Shown here: positions 1 to 5,860 of the stretch, piece after piece
How the letters are laid out: each line of letters opens with the position of its first letter
How positions within the stretch are numbered: position 1 is the stretch's first letter
DNA from: an uncultured Treponema sp.
Lineage (GTDB): Bacteria; Spirochaetota; Spirochaetia; Treponematales; Treponemataceae
Length of the DNA: 7,612 nt
Direction of reading: 5' to 3'
NCBI GenBank assembly: GCA_905373565.1
Contig: CAJPTT010000106.1
Span: 1 to 7,612 of the forward strand
The notes under the pieces: model-generated
Told to the model about the DNA's origin: nothing
Seen by the model: only the letters and a program-made list of their open reading frames with translations
The model's database searches: none
Position numbers and translations under genes: made by a program

Positions 1-1
1 G

Positions 2-646
2 TTGCGGAACGTTACCTATACCGGAAATAAAACAAAAGATAAGAACTTTATCGTCGATAAGCAAATGTTCTCGCGCGAAGTGCGGAATTGTACGGTCGGC
101 GTACTCGGATTGGGCCGAATCGGTATGACGGCGGCAAGGCTGTTTAAGGGCTTGGGCGCAAATGTTATCGGTTTTGATATCTTCCCGAAAACCGGTGTTG
201 AAGACATCGTAACGCAGATGTCGATGGATGAGGTGCTTGCAAAGTCCGATATTATCACGCTTCATGCGCCGTACATCAAAGAAAACGGAAAAATCATTAC
301 GAAAGAAACAATTGCGAAGATGAAGGATGACGCCATCCTTATCAATACGGGACGTGGAGAGCTTGTCGATACCGATGCATTGGTTGAAGCGTTGGAAAAC
401 GGAAAATTATACGGCGCGGGTATCGATACCTTGGATAACGAAGTTGAAATCTTCTTTAAAGATTTTAACGGAAAAACCTTGCCCGTTCCTGCATTTGAAA
501 AACTGATCAATATGTATCCCAAGGTTATTATTACGCCGCACGTAGGTTCCTATACCGATGAGGCTGCATTAAATATGATCGAAACGACCTTCGATAACCT
601 AAAAGAATATGTTGAGACCGGAGATTGCAAGAACAAAATTCAATAA
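2..646 (+). CDS. hgdH: (R)-2-hydroxyglutarate dehydrogenase, 5'-truncated
   Basis: NAD-dependent enzyme that reduces 2-oxoglutarate to (R)-2-hydroxyglutarate in the cytoplasm, the first committed step of the hydroxyglutarate pathway. The visible 214 codons are the C-terminal two thirds of a D-2-hydroxyacid dehydrogenase. The A. fermentans enzyme is about 331 residues as I recall it, so about 117 N-terminal residues lie outside the window, and the TTG at base 2 is an internal leucine codon rather than a start. Counting from that codon, the Rossmann motif GLGRIG is at 36-41 with an acidic residue D59 typical of NAD use. The catalytic arginine is R118 in TGRGELVD, the catalytic acid is probably E147 in DTLDNE, and the catalytic histidine is H180 in TPHVGSYT. 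The ending ETGDCKNKI is nearly the same as I remember for HgdH. D-lactate dehydrogenase of the same family is the main alternative; the neighbouring gct and gcd genes favour HgdH. gltS follows after 96 bp. Confidence 0.88.
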   Translation: MRNVTYTGNKTKDKNFIVDKQMFSREVRNCTVGVLGLGRIGMTAARLFKGLGANVIGFDIFPKTGVEDIVTQMSMDEVLAKSDIITLHAPYIKENGKIITKETIAKMKDDAILINTGRGELVDTDALVEALENGKLYGAGIDTLDNEVEIFFKDFNGKTLPVPAFEKLINMYPKVIITPHVGSYTDEAALNMIETTFDNLKEYVETGDCKNKIQ

Positions 647-667
647 TTATCAGTATGAACGTTTCTA

Positions 668-695
668 AAAGGTTTGCTTAAACCTTTGGAGGTTT
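668..695 (+). promoter_or_regulatory. Two mutually exclusive small hairpins in the hgdH-gltS gap
   Basis: AAAGGTTT (668-675) pairs perfectly with AAACCTTT (680-687) across a 4-base loop. The same AAACCT (680-685) can instead pair with AGGTTT (690-695) across the loop TTGG. The two foldings exclude each other because they share the middle segment. There is no run of T after either one, so neither looks like a terminator. A GGAGG at 688-692 lies in or beside the second hairpin and is not the gltS ribosome binding site, which is at 727-734. The stems are short and AT-rich, so chance is a real possibility. An mRNA processing site, an attenuator-like leader or nothing at all would each fit. Confidence 0.3.
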
Positions 696-742
696 TCATA
701 AGTGCGACAGTAAATGCATCTTGTATGAGGAGGTAATAAAAG

Positions 743-1954
743 ATGGCTACATTTACGTTTGATATGTATCTAACGTTGGGACTGGCGATTGTACTGTACC
801 TGTTGGGAAGCGGTATTAAAGCCAAAGTCGGGATTTTGCAGAAGTACTACATTCCTGCGCCGGTTATCGGAGGAACACTGTTTTCAATTGTAATGTTGAT
901 AGGTCATAATATGGGACTGTTTTCATTTACATTTGACGGAAACTTAAAGAATTTCTTCATGGTTGTGTTCTTTACCACTATCGGTTTCTTGGCGAGTGTT
1001 TCCGCATTGAAAAAGGGCGGTATCGGTGTTATCCTCTTTTTAATTGCTGCAGTTATTCTTGTTATTATTCAAGACGGTGTCGGTGTCGCTTTGGCAAAGG
1101 TATTCGGGCTTAATCCCGGTATCGGTTTGGCGGCAGGTTCCATCCCGCTGACCGGCGGACACGGAACTTCCGGTGCTTTTGGGCCTTATTTGGAAGAGCG
1201 CGGGGTTTCGGGCGCTACGGTTGTTGCAATCGCTTCGGCAACGTACGGTTTGGTTGCAGGATGCGTGATCGGCGGTCCGATTGCTAAACGCTTAAAGGAT
1301 AAACACAACTTAGTGTGCAAAGAAGGTGATGCTCAGAAAGCAGGTCAAGAACAGGCTGAAAAGGAAGAGACGCTTGCACAGAAAGCTTCAATGAGTGAGA
1401 AATCCTTCTTCAAAGCGGCCGCTATGATCGGTATTGCAATGGGTGTCGGCGGTCTTATCACGCCCCTTATTAAAAAAGCGGGATTGTCTTTGCCGGCATA
1501 CCTTATTCCGATGCTTATTGCCGCAATTATGCGTAATGTTGTCGATAAAACTGAAAGCAAGACGCCTATCGATGAAATCGGTATTATCGGAAGCGTATGT
1601 CTTTCTTTCTTCTTGGCTATTGCATTGATGTCGATGAAGTTGTGGGAATTGGCGGATTTGGCAATTCCTCTTGTTGTAATTCTTCTGGTACAGACGGTTG
1701 TTATGGGCTTGTTTGCGTATTTTGTTACCTTCAATATTATGGGACGGGATTACGATGCGGCGGTTATCTCAACCGGCCACTGCGGTTTCGGTATGGGCGC
1801 AACCCCGAACGCTATCGCTAACATGGAAGCCTTTACTTCGGTAAACGGTTTCTCCACAAAAGCGTTCTTAGCGGTTCCGCTCGTCGGATCGCTGTTTATC
1901 GACTTTATTAATGCGATCGTTATTCAGACATTTACCAGTATTTTTGTCGGATAA
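743..1954 (+). CDS. gltS: Sodium/glutamate symporter GltS
   Basis: Inner-membrane secondary transporter of the GltS (ESS) family that brings in glutamate together with Na+. Its 403 residues match the family's usual length of about 400. The protein has two inverted membrane halves. Each carries a glycine-rich re-entrant loop: GGHGTSGAFG at 138-147 in the first half, and the very conserved GHCGFGMGATPNAIANM at 345-361 in the second. The N-terminal half also has IPAPVIGG at 37-44. A polar, charged cytoplasmic linker with many K, E and Q runs from about 183 to 222. The C-terminus has the family-like PLVGSLFIDFINAIVIQ at 379-395. The ATG start is supported by GAGGAGGT at 727-734, nine bases upstream. 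It follows hgdH in the same direction and is closed by the terminator at 1986-2026, so the two are probably co-transcribed. In this setting it supplies the fermentation substrate. Confidence 0.95.
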   Translation: MATFTFDMYLTLGLAIVLYLLGSGIKAKVGILQKYYIPAPVIGGTLFSIVMLIGHNMGLFSFTFDGNLKNFFMVVFFTTIGFLASVSALKKGGIGVILFLIAAVILVIIQDGVGVALAKVFGLNPGIGLAAGSIPLTGGHGTSGAFGPYLEERGVSGATVVAIASATYGLVAGCVIGGPIAKRLKDKHNLVCKEGDAQKAGQEQAEKEETLAQKASMSEKSFFKAAAMIGIAMGVGGLITPLIKKAGLSLPAYLIPMLIAAIMRNVVDKTESKTPIDEIGIIGSVCLSFFLAIALMSMKLWELADLAIPLVVILLVQTVVMGLFAYFVTFNIMGRDYDAAVISTGHCGFGMGATPNAIANMEAFTSVNGFSTKAFLAVPLVGSLFIDFINAIVIQTFTSIFVG

Positions 1955-1985
1955 TTCTGCATAGCGAATACGAGTTATATAAGCT

Positions 1986-2026
1986 AAAAAGTGCTTTACT
2001 GCCTCACGGTAAAGCACTTTTTATAT
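1986..2026 (+). terminator. Intrinsic terminator after gltS
   Basis: A long hairpin has its left arm at 1986-2001 and its right arm at 2007-2022, making 16 pairs with one T-G wobble, around the loop CCTCA. The core GTGCTTTAC pairs with GTAAAGCAC. The base is five A-T pairs, and the T run at 2018-2022 continues into TATATT. Because the left arm begins with five A residues, the reverse strand would also read as stem plus T run, so it could act in both directions. It separates the hgdH-gltS block from the gcd-gct block. Confidence 0.9.
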
Positions 2027-2036
2027 TATGATATCG

Positions 2037-2058
2037 TAGACGTCTATCTCGTCTATCT
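2037..2058. repeat. 10-bp palindrome overlapping a tandem 9-bp direct repeat, possible operator
   Basis: TAGACGTCTA at 2037-2046 is a perfect palindrome. CGTCTATCT occurs twice with no gap, at 2041-2049 and 2050-2058. The element fills the space from the candidate -35 box up to the candidate -10 box. A regulator bound here would block or steer RNA polymerase. That role is inferred from position only; I do not recognise the motif. Confidence 0.4.
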
Positions 2059-2064
2059 TATAAA
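2037..2064 (+). promoter_or_regulatory. Candidate promoter of the gcd-gct operon
   Basis: A TATAAA box at 2059-2064 lies 16 bases after TAGACG at 2037-2042, which matches four of six bases of the TTGACA consensus. The position, just after the gltS terminator and about 40 bases before the gcdD start, is where a promoter for the second block is needed. A second TATAAA at 2086-2091 touches the ribosome binding site, lacks a recognisable -35 box and is less likely. The region is AT-rich, so a chance match to the -10 box is easy. Confidence 0.4.
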
Positions 2065-2092
2065 AGATTTTTTTCAAATTACTTATATAAAT

Positions 2093-2098
2093 AGGAGG
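2093..2098 (+). promoter_or_regulatory. Ribosome binding site that decides the gcdD start
   Basis: AGGAGG at 2093-2098 lies five bases before the ATG at 2104. A GTG in the same frame begins at 2098, inside the Shine-Dalgarno sequence itself, so it cannot be the start served by this site. The ATG at 2104 is therefore preferred. Confidence 0.75.
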
Positions 2099-2103
2099 TG
2101 TGG

Positions 2104-2418
2104 ATGATTACAACAGAGTATATAAGCTTTGTTACAAGCTTATTGTCCTCTCTGCTGGGGTTAGGTATTGTGTTTTTATCTCTGATGTTTTTGGCGATTT
2201 ATGTTACAATCGTTTCAAAAATCATATCAGGTTTAGAGAAAAACTTACCGGCCAAACCTCAAGCGGCCCCTGCACAGGCGGCTGCATCTGCTGTCGCAAG
2301 TACAAAACCGTCTGCGGGTTCCGAAGCGGTAAAAGTTGCCGTTATCGCGGCTGCGATCAGTGAAGAACGGCGCGAATCGGTCAATTCATTCGTAATCACG
2401 AATATTAAGAAATTATAA
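2104..2418 (+). CDS. gcdD: Glutaconyl-CoA decarboxylase, small membrane subunit (OadG-like delta)
   Basis: Small single-span membrane subunit of the Na+-pumping decarboxylase. In this enzyme family it holds the carboxyltransferase subunit to the membrane part and stabilises the complex. The 104 residues agree with the roughly 107 I recall for A. fermentans GcdD. One strong hydrophobic helix runs from about 10 to 37 and is followed by a lysine and glutamate containing turn. A flexible Ala/Pro/Ser linker runs from about 48 to 73. The short C-terminal part, about 74-104, has a small helix rich in V, I and A and the ending SFVITNIKKL. That ending resembles the FxVRSIKR-like tail typical of OadG proteins. 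Sequence alone would not identify such a small low-complexity protein; the call rests on the domain order and on its place directly before gcdC and gcdB. It is the first gene of the second block and lies 25 bp before gcdC. The start is the ATG with AGGAGG five bases upstream. Confidence 0.82.
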   Translation: MITTEYISFVTSLLSSLLGLGIVFLSLMFLAIYVTIVSKIISGLEKNLPAKPQAAPAQAAASAVASTKPSAGSEAVKVAVIAAAISEERRESVNSFVITNIKKL

Positions 2419-2443
2419 ATTATTAGGAAAGGAGTATTGTGGT

Positions 2444-2851
2444 ATGAACTATGTCGTTACCGTAAATGGTGAAAAATATGAAGTCGAAGTAGAAAGAGTC
2501 GGCGGAGGGACGTCCTCATTGTCAAGAAGACCGCCGGAGCGAATATCGCGCCCCGTTCAAGCAGCTCCTGCTGCACAGCCTGTTGCGGCTCCCAAGCCTG
2601 TGGCTCCTGCTCCTGCAGCTCCCGCCGCTACGGGTGGGGCAGGAACCGTAGTCAGCCCGATGCCCGGTACCGTTCTTGATGTAAGGGTTAAGGAAGGGGA
2701 CGCCGTTTCCGTCGGTCAGGTTGTCATTATTTTGGAAGCTATGAAGATGGAAACCGAAATCGTGTCCGAAGTCGCAGGTTCCGTAGCTGCCGTTCGTGTA
2801 AAGAAAGGAGATGCCGTCGATACGGATACCGTACTGGTAGAGGTTAAATAA
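2444..2851 (+). CDS. gcdC: Glutaconyl-CoA decarboxylase, biotin carrier subunit (gamma)
   Basis: Carries the carboxyl group on biotin from the alpha subunit (GcdA) to the membrane decarboxylase (GcdB). The protein has 135 residues in three parts. A short N-terminal beta segment (MNYVVTVNGEKYEVEVE, 1-17) comes first. A mobile linker follows, first basic (RRPPERISR, 28-36), then a run made almost only of Ala, Pro and Val up to about 62. Last is a biotinyl/lipoyl domain from about 67 to 135. The biotin site is EAMKM at 98-102, with K101 the lysine to be biotinylated, and SPMPGTV at 71-77 is the usual entry to the domain. The linker is shorter than in some clostridial homologues as I recall them. 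AAAGGAG at 2428-2434 supports the ATG. gcdB starts 10 bp after the stop. A biotin carrier of pyruvate or oxaloacetate carboxylase could look similar, but the neighbours decide for GcdC. Confidence 0.93.
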   Translation: MNYVVTVNGEKYEVEVERVGGGTSSLSRRPPERISRPVQAAPAAQPVAAPKPVAPAPAAPAATGGAGTVVSPMPGTVLDVRVKEGDAVSVGQVVIILEAMKMETEIVSEVAGSVAAVRVKKGDAVDTDTVLVEVK

Positions 2852-2861
2852 GGGGCATCGC

Positions 2862-4004
2862 ATGGAATTCATTAAGGTTGTAGGGACGATGATGCAACAG
2901 TCGGGCTTTGCCGCATTGACATGGCAGCAGCTCGTCATGTTTCTCATCTCGTTCGTTTTGATTTATTTAGCCGTTGTAAAGCAGTTCGAACCGTTGTTGC
3001 TTTTACCGATTGCTTTCGGTATGTTTTTGACGAACTTACCCTTAGCGGGTTTGATGAAAGAAGCTGATCCTTGGTATACGTCCGGCGTTTTGCGGATTAT
3101 CTATAACGGTATTAAGAGTAATCTTTTCCCGTGCCTGATATTCATGGGAATAGGCGCGATGACCGATTTCGGGCCGCTTATTGCGAATCCGATCAGTTTG
3201 TTACTCGGTGCGGCAGCGCAGTTCGGTATCTATATCACCTTTATGGCTGCAAGCGCGTTACCGATCTTTACGGCAAAACAAGCGGCAGCCATTGCCATCA
3301 TCGGTGGAGCCGACGGTCCTACTTCTATTTATATCGCAAACAACTTAGCTCCCGAATTGCTGGCGCCGATTGCCGTTGCAGCGTATTCGTATATGGCGTT
3401 GATTCCAATGATTCAGCCCCCGATTATGAAACTGTTCACCACTAAAAAAGAGCGGGCGGTTAAGATGAAGCAGCTGCGGAAGGTAAGTAAGACGGAAAAG
3501 ATCGTATTCCCGATCGGAACGGTTTTGTTTACCGCATTATTGCTTCCTTCGGTTGCTCCGCTGCTCGGTATGCTGATGTTGGGCAATATCTTTAGAGAAT
3601 CCGGCGTTGTACAGCGCTTATCCGATACGGCACAGAACGCGTTGATCAATATCGTTACGATTATGCTTGGCGTTACGGTCGGCGCTACGGCAAACGGAGA
3701 ACTGTTTCTGCGTCTGCAAACCATCTCCATTATCTTTATGGGATTGTTTGCGTTCTGTATGTCTACCGTCGGCGGTGTTTTGCTCGGAAAGCTCTTGTAT
3801 GCCGTTACCGGCGGGAAAATTAACCCGTTAATCGGTTCTGCCGGTGTTTCGGCGGTACCGATGGCTGCGCGCGTTTCGCAAACGGTGGGCGCGTCCGAAA
3901 ATCCGACGAACTTCCTGCTGATGCACGCAATGGGGCCGAATGTGGCCGGTGTTATCGGATCGGCGGTTGCAGCCGGTTATTTTATGCTGATTTTCGGCAA
4001 GTAA
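2862..4004 (+). CDS. gcdB: Glutaconyl-CoA decarboxylase, Na+-pumping membrane subunit (beta)
   Basis: Integral membrane subunit that takes the carboxyl group from carboxybiotin, releases CO2 and moves Na+ out of the cell. Its 380 residues and many hydrophobic segments fit the OadB/GcdB/MmdB family. Motifs are GIGAMTDFGPLIANP (96-110), IIGGADGPTSIYIANN (146-161), YSYMALIPMIQPP (175-187) and KINPLIGSAGVSAVPMAARV (319-338). The residues I remember as important in Klebsiella OadB (D203, Y229, N373, G377, S382, R389) all have a counterpart here at one constant offset of 52: D151, Y177, N321, G325, S330 and R337. The Na+-binding and proton path therefore looks intact. A basic cytoplasmic loop lies at about 191-213. 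The ATG has a weaker AAGGGG at 2850-2855, overlapping the gcdC stop, which suggests translational coupling. It is the last gene before the largest gap of the block (71 bp). By sequence alone OadB or MmdB would be possible; the context favours GcdB. Confidence 0.94.
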   Translation: MEFIKVVGTMMQQSGFAALTWQQLVMFLISFVLIYLAVVKQFEPLLLLPIAFGMFLTNLPLAGLMKEADPWYTSGVLRIIYNGIKSNLFPCLIFMGIGAMTDFGPLIANPISLLLGAAAQFGIYITFMAASALPIFTAKQAAAIAIIGGADGPTSIYIANNLAPELLAPIAVAAYSYMALIPMIQPPIMKLFTTKKERAVKMKQLRKVSKTEKIVFPIGTVLFTALLLPSVAPLLGMLMLGNIFRESGVVQRLSDTAQNALINIVTIMLGVTVGATANGELFLRLQTISIIFMGLFAFCMSTVGGVLLGKLLYAVTGGKINPLIGSAGVSAVPMAARVSQTVGASENPTNFLLMHAMGPNVAGVIGSAVAAGYFMLIFGK

Positions 4005-4010
4005 TATGCG

Positions 4011-4041
4011 GAGGAGACGCCGGTTTTGCGTGCGTTTCCTC
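4011..4041 (+). promoter_or_regulatory. Intercistronic hairpin between gcdB and gctA
   Basis: GAGGAGACGC (4011-4020) pairs with GCGTTTCCTC (4032-4041) in ten pairs with one G-T wobble, around an 11-base loop. Only TTT and then C follow, so termination would be weak at best. It starts 7 bases after the gcdB stop and ends well before the gctA ribosome binding site at 4063-4068. It may act as a partial terminator, a stability element or a processing site that lets the membrane subunit genes and the soluble enzyme genes reach different levels. A TACAAT at 4046-4051 could be a -10 box, but no fitting -35 box is seen. Confidence 0.5.
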
Positions 4042-4075
4042 TTTCTACAATATCATAGTTGGAAGGAGATGTATT

Positions 4076-5041
4076 ATGAGTAAGGTTATGTCATTACACG
4101 ATGCGATTAAAACGTATGTAAAATCGGGCGATGTGCTTTGTTTCGGCGGTTTTACGACGAATCGTAAGCCTTATGCGGCGGTAAATGAAATTCTGCGGCA
4201 AGGTTTAGGTGATTTTATCGGATATTCCGGCCCTGCAGGCGGCGACTGGGATATGCTGATCGGTGAAGGAAGGGTAAAGGCTTTTATTAACTGCTATATT
4301 GCAAACTCCGGCTATACAAACGTAGCGCGCCGCTTCCGCAACGAAATAGAAAAAAACAAAAAAATGCTGTTGGAAGATTATTCGCAGGATGTTTTGATGC
4401 TGATGCTCCACGCATCTTCTCTCGGCCTTCCCTATCTTCCGGTACGGCTGATGCAGGGTACCGATTTGGTAAACAAATGGGGTATCAGTAAAGAAGAGCG
4501 TGCAAAAGACCCGCGCCTTCCGAATGATAAATTGGTAGAGGTTGAAAACCCCTTTAATCCCGGCGAAAAAGTTGTCGCCGTACCGGTGCCGCGCTTGGAT
4601 ACCGCAATCATCCATGTGCAGAAGGCATCCATTGAAGGAACATGTTCTATCGAAGGCGATGAATTCCACGATATCGACATCGCAATTGCGGCAAAAAAAT
4701 GTATCGTAACGTGCGAAGAACTCGTAACCGAAGAAGAAATCAGAAAAGACCCGAGCAAAAACTCAATTCCCGAATTCTGTGTCGATGCCGTTGTTCATAC
4801 TCCCTACGGCGCTCATCCCGCTCAGTGTTATAACTATTATGACTACGATGCGAATTTCTTCAAAATGTATGACAGCGTTACCAAGACCGAAGAAGATTTT
4901 AAGGCTTACTTGCAGGAATGGGTATACGGCGTAAAAGATCATACCGAATATATCGATAAACTGGGCGCAAGCAGATTGGCAAACCTGAAGGTCGTGCAGG
5001 GATTCGGCTATGCGGCAAAGCTTGTAAAGGAGGATAAGTAA
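4076..5041 (+). CDS. gctA: Glutaconate CoA-transferase, subunit A
   Basis: With GctB it forms the cytoplasmic class I CoA-transferase that passes CoA from acetyl-CoA to (R)-2-hydroxyglutarate (and to glutaconate in vitro), giving acetate. The 321 residues match the roughly 320 of the A. fermentans subunit and the sequence is very similar along its whole length as I recall it. Recognisable segments are the glycine-rich GGFTTNRKPYAAV (24-36), AGGDWDMLIGEGRVKAFINCY (54-74), EDYSQDV (100-106), PGEKVVAVPVP (162-172) and VDAVVHTPYGAHPAQCY (236-252). The catalytic glutamate is not in this subunit but in GctB. The ATG has AAGGAG seven bases upstream. The gctB start comes one base after the gctA stop, and the gctB ribosome binding site lies inside the end of gctA, so the two chains are probably made in equal amounts by coupled translation. 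Confidence 0.97.
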   Translation: MSKVMSLHDAIKTYVKSGDVLCFGGFTTNRKPYAAVNEILRQGLGDFIGYSGPAGGDWDMLIGEGRVKAFINCYIANSGYTNVARRFRNEIEKNKKMLLEDYSQDVLMLMLHASSLGLPYLPVRLMQGTDLVNKWGISKEERAKDPRLPNDKLVEVENPFNPGEKVVAVPVPRLDTAIIHVQKASIEGTCSIEGDEFHDIDIAIAAKKCIVTCEELVTEEEIRKDPSKNSIPEFCVDAVVHTPYGAHPAQCYNYYDYDANFFKMYDSVTKTEEDFKAYLQEWVYGVKDHTEYIDKLGASRLANLKVVQGFGYAAKLVKEDK

Positions 5042-5042
5042 G

Positions 5043-5840
5043 ATGGCAAATTATAAGAACTATACCAATAAAGAAATGCAGGCGATTACAATCGCTAAGA
5101 CCATTAAAGACGGTCAAGTCGTTATTGTAGGAACAGGTCTTCCTTTAATCGGAGCGTCGTTGGCAAAGCGAATCTTTGCTCCGAATTGTAAGCTGATTGT
5201 AGAAAGCGGTTTGATGGACTGCGCTCCGATTGAAGTACCGCGCAGCGTCGGAGATAACCGGCTGATGGCTCACTGCGGTGTACAATGGCCGAACGTCCGC
5301 TTTATCGGGTTTGAAGCAAACGAGTGGCTCAACGATAACGACCGCATGATCGCCTTTATCGGCGGCGCTCAGATTGATCCTTTCGGAAATGTAAACTCCA
5401 CCTGTATCGGCGACTATCATAACCCCAAAACCCGGTTTACCGGTTCGGGCGGTGCAAACGGTATTGCAACCTACTCAAACACCGTTATTATGATGCAGCA
5501 CGAAAAGCGCCGCTTTATCGACAAAATCGACTATATCACCAGCGCCGGATGGGGAGACGGCCCCGGCGGACGTGAAAAGCTCGGTCTTCCGGGAAACAGA
5601 GGCCCGATCGCCGTTGTTACCGACCGCGGTATCCTCAAGTTTGACGATAAGACCAAACGGATGTACTTAGCGGGATATTATCCGACTTCTTCCCCCGAAG
5701 ACGTACTGGAAAACACCGGTTTTGACCTCGATGTTTCCAAGGCTGTTCTGCTTGAGGCTCCGAGCGAAGACGTTATTAAGATGATCCGTGAGGAAATCGA
5801 TCCCGGGCAGGCATTTATCAAAGTTCCTGTAGAAGAATAA
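5043..5840 (+). CDS. gctB: Glutaconate CoA-transferase, subunit B (catalytic)
   Basis: Carries the active-site glutamate of the CoA-transferase. E54 in IVESGLMD sits at the same number as the catalytic glutamate known for the A. fermentans beta chain; it forms the glutamyl-CoA thioester intermediate. The 265 residues match the family (about 266). Other conserved stretches are GTGLPLIGAS (30-39), FIGGAQIDPFGNVNST (105-120), the glycine-rich TGSGGANGIATYSN (133-146) and YYPTSSPEDVLENTGFDLD (212-230). It is cytoplasmic, with no membrane segment. The ATG is served by AAGGAGG at 5027-5033, within the gctA coding end, with nine bases between. gcdA follows after 20 bp. The order gctA-gctB-gcdA is the same as I recall in A. 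fermentans. Confidence 0.97.
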   Translation: MANYKNYTNKEMQAITIAKTIKDGQVVIVGTGLPLIGASLAKRIFAPNCKLIVESGLMDCAPIEVPRSVGDNRLMAHCGVQWPNVRFIGFEANEWLNDNDRMIAFIGGAQIDPFGNVNSTCIGDYHNPKTRFTGSGGANGIATYSNTVIMMQHEKRRFIDKIDYITSAGWGDGPGGREKLGLPGNRGPIAVVTDRGILKFDDKTKRMYLAGYYPTSSPEDVLENTGFDLDVSKAVLLEAPSEDVIKMIREEIDPGQAFIKVPVEE

Positions 5841-5860
5841 GTAGCATTGGAGGAATAGAC

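Noticed and set aside
2..4. TTG at the very start as a start codon for the first gene
   Set aside because: The residues from here match the interior of HgdH, and the N-terminal catalytic domain part would be missing; the gene simply runs in from outside the window.
1597..1821. Plus-strand open frame in another frame within gltS
   Set aside because: The translation is a cysteine- and glycine-rich shadow of the transporter's membrane codons and has no ribosome binding site of note.
2098..2100. GTG start two codons earlier for gcdD
   Set aside because: It overlaps the AGGAGG ribosome binding site, leaving no spacing; the ATG at 2104 has the right distance.
2558..2632. GCT/CCT-rich low-complexity DNA as a repeat array
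   Set aside because: It is explained by the Ala/Pro linker of the biotin carrier; no fixed repeat unit is kept.
4046..4051. TACAAT as a -10 box of a separate gctA promoter
   Set aside because: The box fits five of six bases, but no -35 box is found at 15-18 bases upstream, and transcription would start almost on the ribosome binding site.
4205..4669. Minus-strand open frame of about 154 codons within gctA
   Set aside because: It lies wholly inside a strongly conserved gene, has an odd residue make-up rich in F, H, C and R, and has no family look; it is a shadow of the plus-strand codons. The same holds for the other minus-strand frames.
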